DNA of 15,610 nt from Bacillota bacterium (GCA_021203665.1 JAJQAT010000160.1:1-15610); one strand, 5' to 3'. Shown: positions 9,040-15,599, counted from the first letter of the stretch. Notes: generated from the letters alone by a model not told the origin. Made by a program: numbers and translations.

Positions 9040-10392
9040 ATGCGTAGAATACAGAAAAACATAATTATAACCGCCGCTGTTATTGTATTGCTTATAGTCG
9101 CGGCAATAATCGTAATTCGCTATATCGCAGTCGTGAGAATGTCGGGTGCAAATTCATCCGGCAAATCCGTTTACACGATTTATTCCGAGGACACAAGAGA
9201 TATTGCCTATGTGGAGGTATCGAACGAAACAGAAACAATAAGGGCGGAAAATCTCGGAAACGCGGTGTGGACCGTGAACAATATGAGCAGCTACGAGGTT
9301 GATCTGTCCAAAGCCTACGGCTTGGCGGGCACCGTTTCCACGCTGACATCCAAAAATAAAATCGAGGACAGCGATTTATCAAAATACGGACTGGATAATC
9401 CGAGCGTTACCGTTACGATTTCCAAGAAAAACGGCGACAGCGATACGCTGTATATAGGCGGCAAAACCCCCGAATATGACGAGTATTACATCAAGAAAAG
9501 CGGTGACGACGCGATATACACCGTATACGCGTTCAAGGTGGAAACGCTTAAACAGCCGCTAAAATACTACACGGAATTTAACCGCTTTAACGTAAATAGC
9601 GACGATATACTCGGAATAACGATAATAAAGAGCGACGAGCTTATAGACATAAGCAAAAACAAAGATGATTTTTGGGAAATGTCGTCACCGTATTTGAGCG
9701 CCGCCAATAATGAGTATGTGGAAAGAAAAATCCTTTCGAAAATAGAGGAAATCGACCTAAGCGAGCCGCTTGAGGATGTTGAAGCGGGCATCACAAGCAC
9801 GTTTCCGGTTGTAATATTATCGGTTGAGCCGTATAACAATATAACCGGCGAATACGGCGACATATACACGGAAACCGTGATAATAGGAAAAACCTTCGGC
9901 GACAGCGCGTATGTGAAATACAGGAATAATATATATTCCGTTTCCGCGGACAGCGTAGGATTCGTAAGCGAGTCGGCGTACAGCATAATAAACAAAATGC
10001 AGGCATTCGCCGATATGGAAAAAATAAAGAGCGTCACGCTGGAATACGAGGGCGCGGTTCATACTCTCGCAATAGAAAACGGCAGGGAGGTCGTTTTCAC
10101 GCTCGACGGAGAAGAGACGGATAAGAACGCCTCAATGACTGTGTGCAATAAGATTACAGGCTTGTCGGTGGACGGTATCTACAATAATGAGACGATGGGT
10201 GACACCGTGCTTAAAATATCGTACAAGGGAATAAAGAGCGCAGACAATCTTCTTGTGGAATTTAAGGAAATCGGCGATGAGAGCTGCGCGGTGGTTCGCG
10301 ACGGCGTTGCGCAATTTACAATCAAGAAAAGCAAAATAGATGATTTTATAGAATTATTTAACGAGTACGCGGAGAATCCGCAGGCGGAATAG
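9040..10392 (+). CDS. Membrane-anchored DUF4340 domain protein
   Basis: A 450-residue protein with two Arg and a Lys near the start, then a hydrophobic helix (about 8-31), then a long soluble part that would lie outside the cell membrane. The soluble part looks like DUF4340: repeated beta-rich units with patterns such as YGLDNPSVTVTISKKNGDSD and LYIGGKTPEYDEYYIK. The function of DUF4340 is unknown; the domain is often encoded next to ABC-2/GldG-type transporter genes, but none is seen here. AAAGGAG at 9027-9033 supports the start. It is followed after nine bases by an esterase gene, probably in one transcript. The call rests on pattern recognition without a profile search. Confidence 0.75.
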   Translation: MRRIQKNIIITAAVIVLLIVAAIIVIRYIAVVRMSGANSSGKSVYTIYSEDTRDIAYVEVSNETETIRAENLGNAVWTVNNMSSYEVDLSKAYGLAGTVSTLTSKNKIEDSDLSKYGLDNPSVTVTISKKNGDSDTLYIGGKTPEYDEYYIKKSGDDAIYTVYAFKVETLKQPLKYYTEFNRFNVNSDDILGITIIKSDELIDISKNKDDFWEMSSPYLSAANNEYVERKILSKIEEIDLSEPLEDVEAGITSTFPVVILSVEPYNNITGEYGDIYTETVIIGKTFGDSAYVKYRNNIYSVSADSVGFVSESAYSIINKMQAFADMEKIKSVTLEYEGAVHTLAIENGREVVFTLDGEETDKNASMTVCNKITGLSVDGIYNNETMGDTVLKISYKGIKSADNLLVEFKEIGDESCAVVRDGVAQFTIKKSKIDDFIELFNEYAENPQAE

Positions 10393-10401
10393 GGAGATAT
10401 T

Positions 10402-11199
10402 ATGGAAAATTTATGGGGAAGTCAAATCCCGTATTGGGATGACACATTTATCGAAGAGGGGGAAACCGAGCCGAGAAAGCCGACAATAACGGCATATCCG
10501 TCAAGCTCAAAGGGCGCGGTTATCGTATTCGCGGGCGGCGCTTACGCGATGCGCGCGGAGCACGAGGGCGGTGCCTATGCCGAATTTTTAAACTCGATAG
10601 GCGTGACGGCTTTTGTGGTTGATTACAGAGTCGCGCCGTATAAGCATCCGGCGCAGATAAGCGACGCGATACGCGCGGTAAGATACGTTCGCTATCACGC
10701 GGACGAATACGGCATTGACAAGGATAAAATAGCGGTTATGGGTTCAAGCGCGGGCGGACACCTCGCCGGCTCCGTTTCCGTGCATTACGATAAGAAGATG
10801 TACGAGGAAACCGACGAGATAGACAAAACCGACTGTAAGCCGAACGCGACTATTCTATGCTATCCCGTTATAGATATGTTTGAATACAGACACGACGGCT
10901 CAAGACAAAACCTTATCGGAGAGCGCGCTTTGCACGCGGATAAGGAGCTTATGTCACTGTATAAGCACGTGACAAAGGACACGCCGCAGGCGTTTATTTG
11001 GCACACCTCGTCAGACCAGGCAGTTCCGGTGGAAAATTCTCTTATGTATGCGGACGCATTGAGCAAGGTGCAGGTTCCGTTTGAAATGCACATATACCCG
11101 CTCGGCTCTCACGGCTTGGGTGTAGCGTCGGAGGTGCCGCACGTCGCGCAATGGCTTAATTCTCTCGATAATTGGCTTAAGCTTATTTCCTTTAAATAA
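10402..11199 (+). CDS. Alpha/beta hydrolase, acetyl-esterase-like (BD-FAE/COG0657 type)
   Basis: A 265-residue cytoplasmic hydrolase without signal peptide. The nucleophile elbow is GSSAGG with Ser116; the acid is probably Asp205 (HTSSDQAVPV) and the base His237 (PLGSHGLG). The oxyanion-hole region reads FAGGAY (43-48), where relatives usually have PGGGY. The order and spacing fit small esterases that remove acetyl or feruloyl groups from plant sugars, but the substrate is not shown by sequence. The start has AGGGAGAT upstream, overlapping the stop of the DUF4340 gene, so the two are probably co-transcribed. A possible tie with the YetA-like gene downstream (deacetylation of pectic fragments) is only an inference from proximity. 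Confidence 0.85.
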   Translation: MENLWGSQIPYWDDTFIEEGETEPRKPTITAYPSSSKGAVIVFAGGAYAMRAEHEGGAYAEFLNSIGVTAFVVDYRVAPYKHPAQISDAIRAVRYVRYHADEYGIDKDKIAVMGSSAGGHLAGSVSVHYDKKMYEETDEIDKTDCKPNATILCYPVIDMFEYRHDGSRQNLIGERALHADKELMSLYKHVTKDTPQAFIWHTSSDQAVPVENSLMYADALSKVQVPFEMHIYPLGSHGLGVASEVPHVAQWLNSLDNWLKLISFK

Positions 11200-11203
11200 T
11201 ACG

Positions 11204-11232
11204 AAAAAACCTGTCGGCAGATGTCCGACAGG
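11204..11232 (-). terminator. Minus-strand Rho-independent terminator (palindrome 1)
   Basis: Read on the minus strand, the 8-bp CCTGTCGG/CCGACAGG stem is followed directly by TTTTTT. On the plus strand it is followed by ATTCAG, so it is one-way. It is therefore not the normal terminator of the plus-strand esterase gene just before it, and implies minus-strand transcription arriving here. Confidence 0.65.
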
Positions 11233-11343
11233 ATTCAGACTGTAGACAAAACCGGTCAGGTTTTGTCTACCTTGTTCTTGGGTGCTCGAGGTGCTAACCT
11301 CGAATGAAAATCATTTTTGACGACATGTGCGTCAAAAATGGCT

Positions 11344-11387
11344 AAAAAACCTAAAGTTTCGACGTAAGGAGGAACTTTTGGTTTTTT
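11344..11387. terminator. Likely two-way terminator with a Shine-Dalgarno-like loop (palindrome 5)
   Basis: Stem AAAAAACC/GGTTTTTT extended by AAAGTT/AACTTT, with A6 on one side and T6 on the other. It is the first plus-strand structure after the esterase gene that ends in a T run, so it may terminate the DUF4340-esterase transcript. The loop side carries AAGGAGG (11366-11372). Confidence 0.5.
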
Positions 11388-11403
11388 CATTTAAAAGAAA
11401 ATT

Positions 11404-11469
11404 GAAAAAAGCATTAATGATGCTTTTTTCGCTGTCGACAGGTATATCTTTGATATACTTGTCGACAGC
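11404..11469 (-). terminator. Double-hairpin terminator after spoVM
   Basis: Two hairpins sit side by side. The first met by spoVM transcription has an 18-bp stem with a single G-T pair and a three-base loop (11431-11469; arm GCTGTCGACAGGTATATC). The second is GAAAAAAGCAT/ATGCTTTTTTC with a five-base loop (11404-11430), ending in T6 on the minus strand; its A6/T6 symmetry lets it act on both strands. Confidence 0.8.
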
Positions 11470-11484
11470 CTGAGGATTTTTTTC

Positions 11485-11553
11485 TTACATTTTAAACATA
11501 GCTTTAACAATACCCCTAAGACACTTCGGAACCTTCAGAACAACGATTTTCAT
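11485..11553 (-). CDS. spoVM: SpoVM, short amphipathic spore coat/cortex peptide
   Basis: A 22-residue peptide starting MKIVVLKVPKCLRGIVK. SpoVM is a tiny amphipathic helix that binds the convex forespore membrane and, with SpoIVA, sets the base of the spore coat and allows cortex formation. Aligned from memory with the 26-residue Bacillus subtilis SpoVM it has 11 identities without gaps, including Lys2, Lys7, the functionally important Pro9, Lys10, Leu12, Gly14, Ile15, Val16, Ala18 and Met19. It ends four residues earlier and lacks the charged tail; position 11 is Cys instead of Phe. AAAGGAG stands five bases from the ATG. It lies 12 bases after the stop of a small membrane protein gene and before a double terminator. 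Longer reading frames across this spot are shadows. Confidence 0.92.
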   Translation of the reverse strand: MKIVVLKVPKCLRGIVKAMFKM

Positions 11554-11565
11554 AATAACTCCTTT

Positions 11566-11730
11566 CTACCATTTGAACAAACAAAAATACCCAAAGGCCA
11601 GCAAAAAAATCATTTCCAGAACAGCCACCATAGCTATCGGAAGAAACGCTCCGGCAATCACTCCGAGGCAGAACGCCAGCACCGCCAATCCCGCCGCCTT
11701 TGAGCATCCTCTCATGCAGAAATTAAGCAT
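11566..11730 (-). CDS. Small two-helix membrane protein upstream of spoVM
   Basis: A 54-residue protein of unknown function. After a short start with three Cys within the first 21 residues (MLNFCMRGCSKAAG), there are two hydrophobic segments (about 13-30 and 33-51) separated by a Pro at 31, ending in LFKW. A ribosome binding site GAGGTGGG stands four bases upstream. The stop is 12 bases from the spoVM start, so the two are almost surely one operon, and expression in the mother cell during sporulation is a reasonable inference. Gly, Ala and Val content and the lack of charge within the helices mark it as a genuine membrane protein. I do not recognise a named family. Confidence 0.82.
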   Translation of the reverse strand: MLNFCMRGCSKAAGLAVLAFCLGVIAGAFLPIAMVAVLEMIFLLAFGYFCLFKW

Positions 11731-11751
11731 ATTTCCCACCTCTGTAATCTT

Positions 11752-11781
11752 TTAGTATATAATATGCGCGCCGATATATTG
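11752..11781 (-). promoter_or_regulatory. Possible sigma-E-type promoter for the spoVM operon
   Basis: On the minus strand CAATATA (11775-11781), a 15-base spacer and TATACTAA (11752-11759) resemble the mother-cell sigma-E pattern (ATA-type -35, ATAC-type -10), with mismatches. No good sigma-A -35 fits the same -10. B. subtilis spoVM is known to be sigma-E dependent. The leader would be only about 15 bases. Confidence 0.3.
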
Positions 11782-11840
11782 TGTGAGGAGATTTTTAGGC
11801 TTTTTAACGGTAAAATTAATTCACGACTTATCGAATTATT

Positions 11841-11869
11841 TTGACTTACATAAATATCTATGATATAAT
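11841..11869 (+). promoter_or_regulatory. Sigma-A promoter for the YetA-like gene
   Basis: TTGACT (11841-11846), 17 bases, TATAAT (11864-11869). An imperfect inverted repeat TAATTC/GAATTA (11817-11822 and 11833-11838) sits directly upstream of the -35 and could be a regulator site, though it is short and in AT-rich DNA. Confidence 0.85.
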
Positions 11870-11892
11870 AGAAGCATAAGGAGATGAAGAAC

Positions 11893-14484
11893 ATGGGTAT
11901 AAAATTACATTGGCTTGAAAATCGCGCAAAGGGCGGGTACGTGACGTTCGGCGTGCCGTGGAAAAGGGGAGAAAAGAACGAGGAAATTCAATTTTCACCC
12001 GATAATAATACCGTGTGGCAGGAAAAGCCCATCGCGTATTACCCCGACGGCAGCACGAAGTGGAGCTCATACACCGCTAAGGTTGACGCGGACACATTGG
12101 AGCTTTCGGCTTGCGGCGGCGCGGAGTGCGGCGGGAACAAGACGGATGAAACCGACGGCGAAATAACCGTAAATAACGGCTTATTTACGGCGGTATTCCC
12201 GAAGTCGGGCAGAACGCTTATGAAAACGCCTTATGCCGACGCGTCCTTAAAGGTAATAAAGGAGCTGCGCTCAACGGACGGCGAAGTTGAAACAAAAAAA
12301 TCGGTGCCGTATTACGGCGAGATAGGCGAGGTTTCAATAGATGATAACGGTCCCGCCAAGACGACCGTAAAAATCACCGGCACGCACAAAAGCGCAGACG
12401 GAGATGCGTTTTTGAGATACATAATCAGATTTTCAGTGTTCTATAATGAAAAATCGGTAAAGATTACCCACACATTCCTTTATGACGGCAACGAGGCGGT
12501 TGACTTCATAAAGGGTGTCGGAGTGGAGTTCAGCCGAAAGATGAGCGGCAAGCTTTACAACCGCCGTATAAAAATAACGGGCGATTATGGCGTAATGCAC
12601 GAGGCAATGCAAATTTTAAACCTTTGGCGTCCGAGACTGGGTCCGTCTATCGGAATACAGCCTGTTCATTCAAAGCAGCTTGCCGGAGAGATGATAAGCG
12701 TTGAAGGCTTGGTTGATTTAAGAACAGGCAAAATCGTAACGGAAGAGGATTTTGAAAATGTAACCAAGTGGGACAGCTACCGCTTACAGCAGACAAGTCC
12801 CGACAGCTTTGAGGTCAGAAAAAGAACCGGACATAATGAGTGTACATTTATAAAGGCGAATTGGGGCAAGCGTTCAAAGGGACTTATGTACATAGCCGAT
12901 GAAAAAAGCGGCGCGGCGGTATGTATCCGCGATTTTTGGCAGAAATACCCTACTTCAATTTACGCGGACGGACTTTGCACGGACAACGCCAAGCTTACGG
13001 CGTGGATTGTTCCGCCGGACGCCGATGCGCAGGATATGCGTCATTATGACACCGAAGCGCACGACCAGACGTATTACGAGGGATTTCCGGAAATAGGCGC
13101 CAGCGCTTACGGAATAGCGAATACAAACGAAATGACGCTCTACCTCTTTGATTCCGTTCCGTCAGATGACGAGCTTATGGAAAAGGCGGACAGAGTACAA
13201 AGACCGCCGGTGCTTTTGTGCGCTCCCGAATACTATCACGAGGTTAAGGCGCTTGGCGAGTGGAGCCTGCCCGAAAGGGATACTCCGCTTAAAAAGTGGC
13301 TTGAGGACGAGCTTGACAAGGCGTTTGATTTCTATAAAAACGAGGTTGAGCAAAGGCATTGGTACGGCTTGTGGGATTACGGCGACATTATGCACACATA
13401 TGACGCTCAGCGTCATTGCTGGAAGTACGATTTGGGCGGCTACGCGTGGCAGAATACGGAGCTTGTACCCACACTTTGGCTGTGGTACGCATTTATGCGC
13501 AGCGGCAGAGAGGATATATTCACGATGGCTGAGGCGATGAGCCGCCACAGTGCGGACGTTGATATTTACCATTTCGGCGAATTAAAGGGACTGGGCAGCC
13601 GTCACAATGTTGTGCATTGGGGCGATTCGTGCAAGGAGCCGAGAGTGGCTATGGCGGGACACCACAGAGCGCTTTACTATCTGCTCGGCGGCGACCCGAG
13701 AATAGGTGAGGCAATGGACGATGTGAAGGACGGAGATTTTGCGACGCTTAATATGGATCCGCTGAGATATTTCTATAAAAAGGAAGAGTCAAAAATGCCC
13801 ACTCACGCGAGAAGCGGTCCGGACTGGTCCACATATTGCTCAAACTGGTACACCGCCTGGGAAAGAGATAATGACGAGCATTACAGAAATAAAATTGTCA
13901 CCGGTATTAACGACCTAAAGAAATCGCCGATGCGCTTGATTTCGGGCTCGAATTATGAATACGACCCTGAAAGCGGACATTTGGGATATATAGGCGAGAG
14001 CGCCGCGGGCGGCTCGCATTTGGCGGTTTGTATGGGCGGACCGCAGACCTGGTTCGAGCTTGCGGATTTGCTTGACGACGAGGAATTTAAGGATATGCTT
14101 GTGCAGTACGGCGAATTTTACTTCCTGCCGCCGGAGGAAAAGGAGCGCGTTTCAAACGGCTTGATAAAGGGCGACGGATTTGAATATCCTTATATGGCGT
14201 CCGCGCTTTGCTCCTATGCCGCTAACCGGACGGGAAATGAAAAGCTGGTGCATCAGGTATGGCAGGTGCTTATTTACTCGCTTGCCGGTAAGGATAAAAA
14301 GGATAATTTTGACACGACCGTGCTAAAAAATTACTTCAATAATGAAAATCTTGAGGAAATGTTCTGGATTTCAACAAACTTCACCGCGCAGTGGTGCCTG
14401 AACGTAATCTTCGCGCTTGAGTTTACCAAGGATTATATCAAGGACTCGGCAGATGATTATGAGTTTGAGGATTGGGTTAAATAA
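11893..14484 (+). CDS. YetA/PcRGLX-like protein, probable exo-rhamnogalacturonan lyase family
   Basis: An 863-residue protein with the look of the YetA/PcRGLX group. It has an N-terminal beta-rich barrel region (LHWLENRAKGGYVTFGVPWK, then YYPDGSTKWSSYTAKV), a central region (FLRYIIRFSVFYNEKSVKIT) and a helical C-terminal part rich in Trp, His and Tyr (RHWYGLWDYGDIMHTYD, GHHRALYYLLGGDPR). PcRGLX is a fungal exo-acting rhamnogalacturonan lyase (PL26); B. subtilis YetA is of similar length. There is no signal peptide, so it should act on imported oligosaccharides in the cytoplasm. I chose the ATG at 11893: AAGGAG (11878-11883) is nine bases away, while the in-frame ATG at 11884 abuts it. No transporter or regulator lies beside it. 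Catalytic residues were not assigned, so activity is inferred from family likeness only. Confidence 0.78.
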   Translation: MGIKLHWLENRAKGGYVTFGVPWKRGEKNEEIQFSPDNNTVWQEKPIAYYPDGSTKWSSYTAKVDADTLELSACGGAECGGNKTDETDGEITVNNGLFTAVFPKSGRTLMKTPYADASLKVIKELRSTDGEVETKKSVPYYGEIGEVSIDDNGPAKTTVKITGTHKSADGDAFLRYIIRFSVFYNEKSVKITHTFLYDGNEAVDFIKGVGVEFSRKMSGKLYNRRIKITGDYGVMHEAMQILNLWRPRLGPSIGIQPVHSKQLAGEMISVEGLVDLRTGKIVTEEDFENVTKWDSYRLQQTSPDSFEVRKRTGHNECTFIKANWGKRSKGLMYIADEKSGAAVCIRDFWQKYPTSIYADGLCTDNAKLTAWIVPPDADAQDMRHYDTEAHDQTYYEGFPEIGASAYGIANTNEMTLYLFDSVPSDDELMEKADRVQRPPVLLCAPEYYHEVKALGEWSLPERDTPLKKWLEDELDKAFDFYKNEVEQRHWYGLWDYGDIMHTYDAQRHCWKYDLGGYAWQNTELVPTLWLWYAFMRSGREDIFTMAEAMSRHSADVDIYHFGELKGLGSRHNVVHWGDSCKEPRVAMAGHHRALYYLLGGDPRIGEAMDDVKDGDFATLNMDPLRYFYKKEESKMPTHARSGPDWSTYCSNWYTAWERDNDEHYRNKIVTGINDLKKSPMRLISGSNYEYDPESGHLGYIGESAAGGSHLAVCMGGPQTWFELADLLDDEEFKDMLVQYGEFYFLPPEEKERVSNGLIKGDGFEYPYMASALCSYAANRTGNEKLVHQVWQVLIYSLAGKDKKDNFDTTVLKNYFNNENLEEMFWISTNFTAQWCLNVIFALEFTKDYIKDSADDYEFEDWVK

Positions 14485-14499
14485 TTAAAATACAACGCA

Positions 14500-14539
14500 A
14501 AAATGCGGCGACAAAAAATCAATTTTGCCGCCGCATTTT
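14500..14539. terminator. Two-way terminator between the YetA-like and rubrerythrin genes
   Basis: Arms at 14500-14516 and 14523-14539 pair over 17 positions with one mismatch (core AAAATGCGGCG/CGCCGCATTTT), with a six-base loop. A and T runs at the outer edges serve both converging genes. Confidence 0.85.
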
Positions 14540-14550
14540 AATGCTTAATT

Positions 14551-15105
14551 TTAGCCGAAATATCTCTTCAGCATACCCTCGAAGCCTTTTCCGTGTCTTG
14601 CCTCGTCCTTCGCCATTTCATGAACGGTATCATGGATTGCGTCGTAGCCAAGCTCCTTAGCTCTCTTCGCAAGCTCGAATTTACCCGCTGTAGCTCCCGC
14701 TTCAGCCTCCATTCTCAGCTCAAGATTTTTCTTTGTTGACGGCGTTACAACCTCGCCCAAAAGCTCGGCAAACTTAGCCGCGTGCTCAGCCTCTTCAAGC
14801 GCCGCCTGAAGATAGAACGCGCCTACCTCGGGATAACCCTCGCGGATAGCCTGTCTGCTCATCGCGATATACATACCGACCTCTGTGCATTCGCCCTCAA
14901 AGTTGGACTTAAGACCCTCGTAAACGTCCGCCTCAACCTGATCCTTAGCGCCTACGCCGATAACGTGCTCACATACGAAGTTAAGAGCCGCGCCCTCCTC
15001 CATAACCGTGAACTTTGAACCGGGAACTCCGCACTGCGGACATTTTTCGGGCGGCTCGTTACCCTCGTGAACATAACCGCATACGGGACATACATACTTT
15101 TTCAT
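14551..15105 (-). CDS. Reverse rubrerythrin (N-terminal rubredoxin, C-terminal diiron domain)
   Basis: Non-haem iron peroxidase that reduces hydrogen peroxide in anaerobes using electrons from NADH via rubredoxin-type carriers. In the 184-residue protein the rubredoxin-like centre is at the N-terminus (CPVC at 6-9, CPQC at 22-25), followed by the four-helix diiron domain with E105-A-E-H108 and E168-A-R-H171 plus Glu72 and Glu135 as likely ligands. This domain order is the reverse of classic rubrerythrin and is known from Clostridium, where it is part of a PerR-controlled oxygen response. The ATG at 15105 has a perfect AAGGAGG at eight bases; an upstream ATG at 15144 lies inside the regulator gene and is rejected. 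It is the second gene of an operon with a PerR-like regulator, 23 bases downstream of it. Confidence 0.93.
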   Translation of the reverse strand: MKKYVCPVCGYVHEGNEPPEKCPQCGVPGSKFTVMEEGAALNFVCEHVIGVGAKDQVEADVYEGLKSNFEGECTEVGMYIAMSRQAIREGYPEVGAFYLQAALEEAEHAAKFAELLGEVVTPSTKKNLELRMEAEAGATAGKFELAKRAKELGYDAIHDTVHEMAKDEARHGKGFEGMLKRYFG

Positions 15106-15128
15106 AATTTTTTCCTCCTTGAATAAAT

Positions 15129-15506
15129 TTAATTTTTTTTGCAATCCGAGCAGATACCGTAGAACACAAGGGAATAGTCATCCACCTGCGCGCCCAGCTT
15201 TTGCGCCGCCTGCTTTTCGGCGTCGTCCATTCCGTCTATATCAACATCGAGAATTTTGTCGCATTTGCGGCACACAAAATGGTGGTGCCTGTAAACATAG
15301 CCGTCAAAATGCTCCTTGTTTGATGCCGTTCGGATTTTGATTATATCGCCGTTTTCGGCAAGAACCAAAAGGTTTCTGTAGACGGTTCCGAGACTGATAT
15401 TCGGAAAATCCTTTCTCATGTTCTCGTAAAGCCAGTCGGCGGACGGGTGGGAACGCGTGCTTCTTATCAGCGTCAAGAGCGCCTCGCGCTGTTTTGAATG
15501 CTTCAT
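15129..15506 (-). CDS. Fur-family regulator, PerR-like
   Basis: A 125-residue metal-dependent repressor. It has an N-terminal winged helix (recognition region about 38-53, SLGTVYRNLLVLAENG) and a C-terminal dimer domain with two CxxC pairs (Cys79/82 and Cys119/122) for structural zinc. The regulatory-metal region reads KEHFDGYVYRHHHFVC, placing Asp68 and His74/76 where PerR has its iron ligands, with His20 in SHPSAD as a further candidate; Asp rather than Glu at that place favours PerR over Fur. Its partner gene, reverse rubrerythrin, points to peroxide sensing. I chose the ATG at 15506 because AGGAG (15516-15520) is nine bases away; the ATG at 15515 abuts it. Iron or zinc sensing is not fully excluded. 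Confidence 0.88.
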   Translation of the reverse strand: MKHSKQREALLTLIRSTRSHPSADWLYENMRKDFPNISLGTVYRNLLVLAENGDIIKIRTASNKEHFDGYVYRHHHFVCRKCDKILDVDIDGMDDAEKQAAQKLGAQVDDYSLVFYGICSDCKKN

Positions 15507-15537
15507 AGTGCTCATCTCCTTTAATCCGCTCTAAAAC

Positions 15538-15556
15538 AATAACGATAATCATTACT
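15538..15556 (-). promoter_or_regulatory. Fur/Per-box-like operator in the regulator's leader
   Basis: TAACGATAATCATTA (15540-15554) is a 7-1-7 inverted repeat with one mismatch. By my count it matches 15 of 19 positions of the classic Fur box, with an unbroken GATAATCATTA. It lies between the promoter and the ribosome binding site, a position suited to autorepression of the regulator-rubrerythrin operon. Confidence 0.7.
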
Positions 15557-15570
15557 TTTTTCATGATTTA

Positions 15571-15599
15571 ATTATAGCATCGATTAATATGTTTGTCAA
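15571..15599 (-). promoter_or_regulatory. Consensus sigma-A promoter for the perR-like/rubrerythrin operon
   Basis: On the minus strand TTGACA (15594-15599), exactly 17 bases, and TATAAT (15571-15576) preceded by TGC (extended -10). A full match to consensus suggests strong expression that is held back by a repressor. Confidence 0.9.

Larger units (their letters stand above)
11204..11387. repeat. Array of five consecutive palindromes (structured intergenic element)
   Basis: Five inverted repeats stand almost end to end. 1: CCTGTCGG/CCGACAGG, 11210-11232. 2: perfect 12-bp GTAGACAAAACC/GGTTTTGTCTAC, 11242-11270, loop of five. 3: TCGAGGT/ACCTCGA, 11286-11303, loop GCTA. 4: perfect 11-bp CATTTTTGACG/CGTCAAAAATG, 11312-11340. 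5: 17-bp arms at 11344-11360 and 11371-11387 with one mismatch and one G-T pair. The outer edges are AAAAAACC (11204-11211) and GGTTTTTT (11380-11387), inverted copies of each other. No protein or known riboswitch was recognised. It could be a small mobile-repeat relic, a structured RNA, or a stack of terminators between converging genes. Confidence 0.8.

Noticed and set aside
11204..11387. Known riboswitch, group II intron end or CRISPR array in the palindrome cluster
   Set aside because: No known aptamer motif was recognised, the palindromes differ in sequence (so no direct repeat array), and no reverse transcriptase, cas gene or transposase is nearby.
11516..11707. Minus-strand 63-codon open frame starting MLKGGGIGG
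   Set aside because: It is a frame-shifted shadow of the 54-residue membrane protein and spoVM, which have proper ribosome binding sites and protein-like composition; this frame has neither.
11573..11755. Plus-strand 60-codon open frame opposite the spoVM operon
   Set aside because: No ribosome binding site was evident, and it is antisense to the better supported small membrane protein gene.
15304..15564. Minus-strand 86-codon frame starting MKKVMIIVIVLERIKG
   Set aside because: It runs out of frame through the PerR-like gene, and its start lies at the predicted transcription start and operator.
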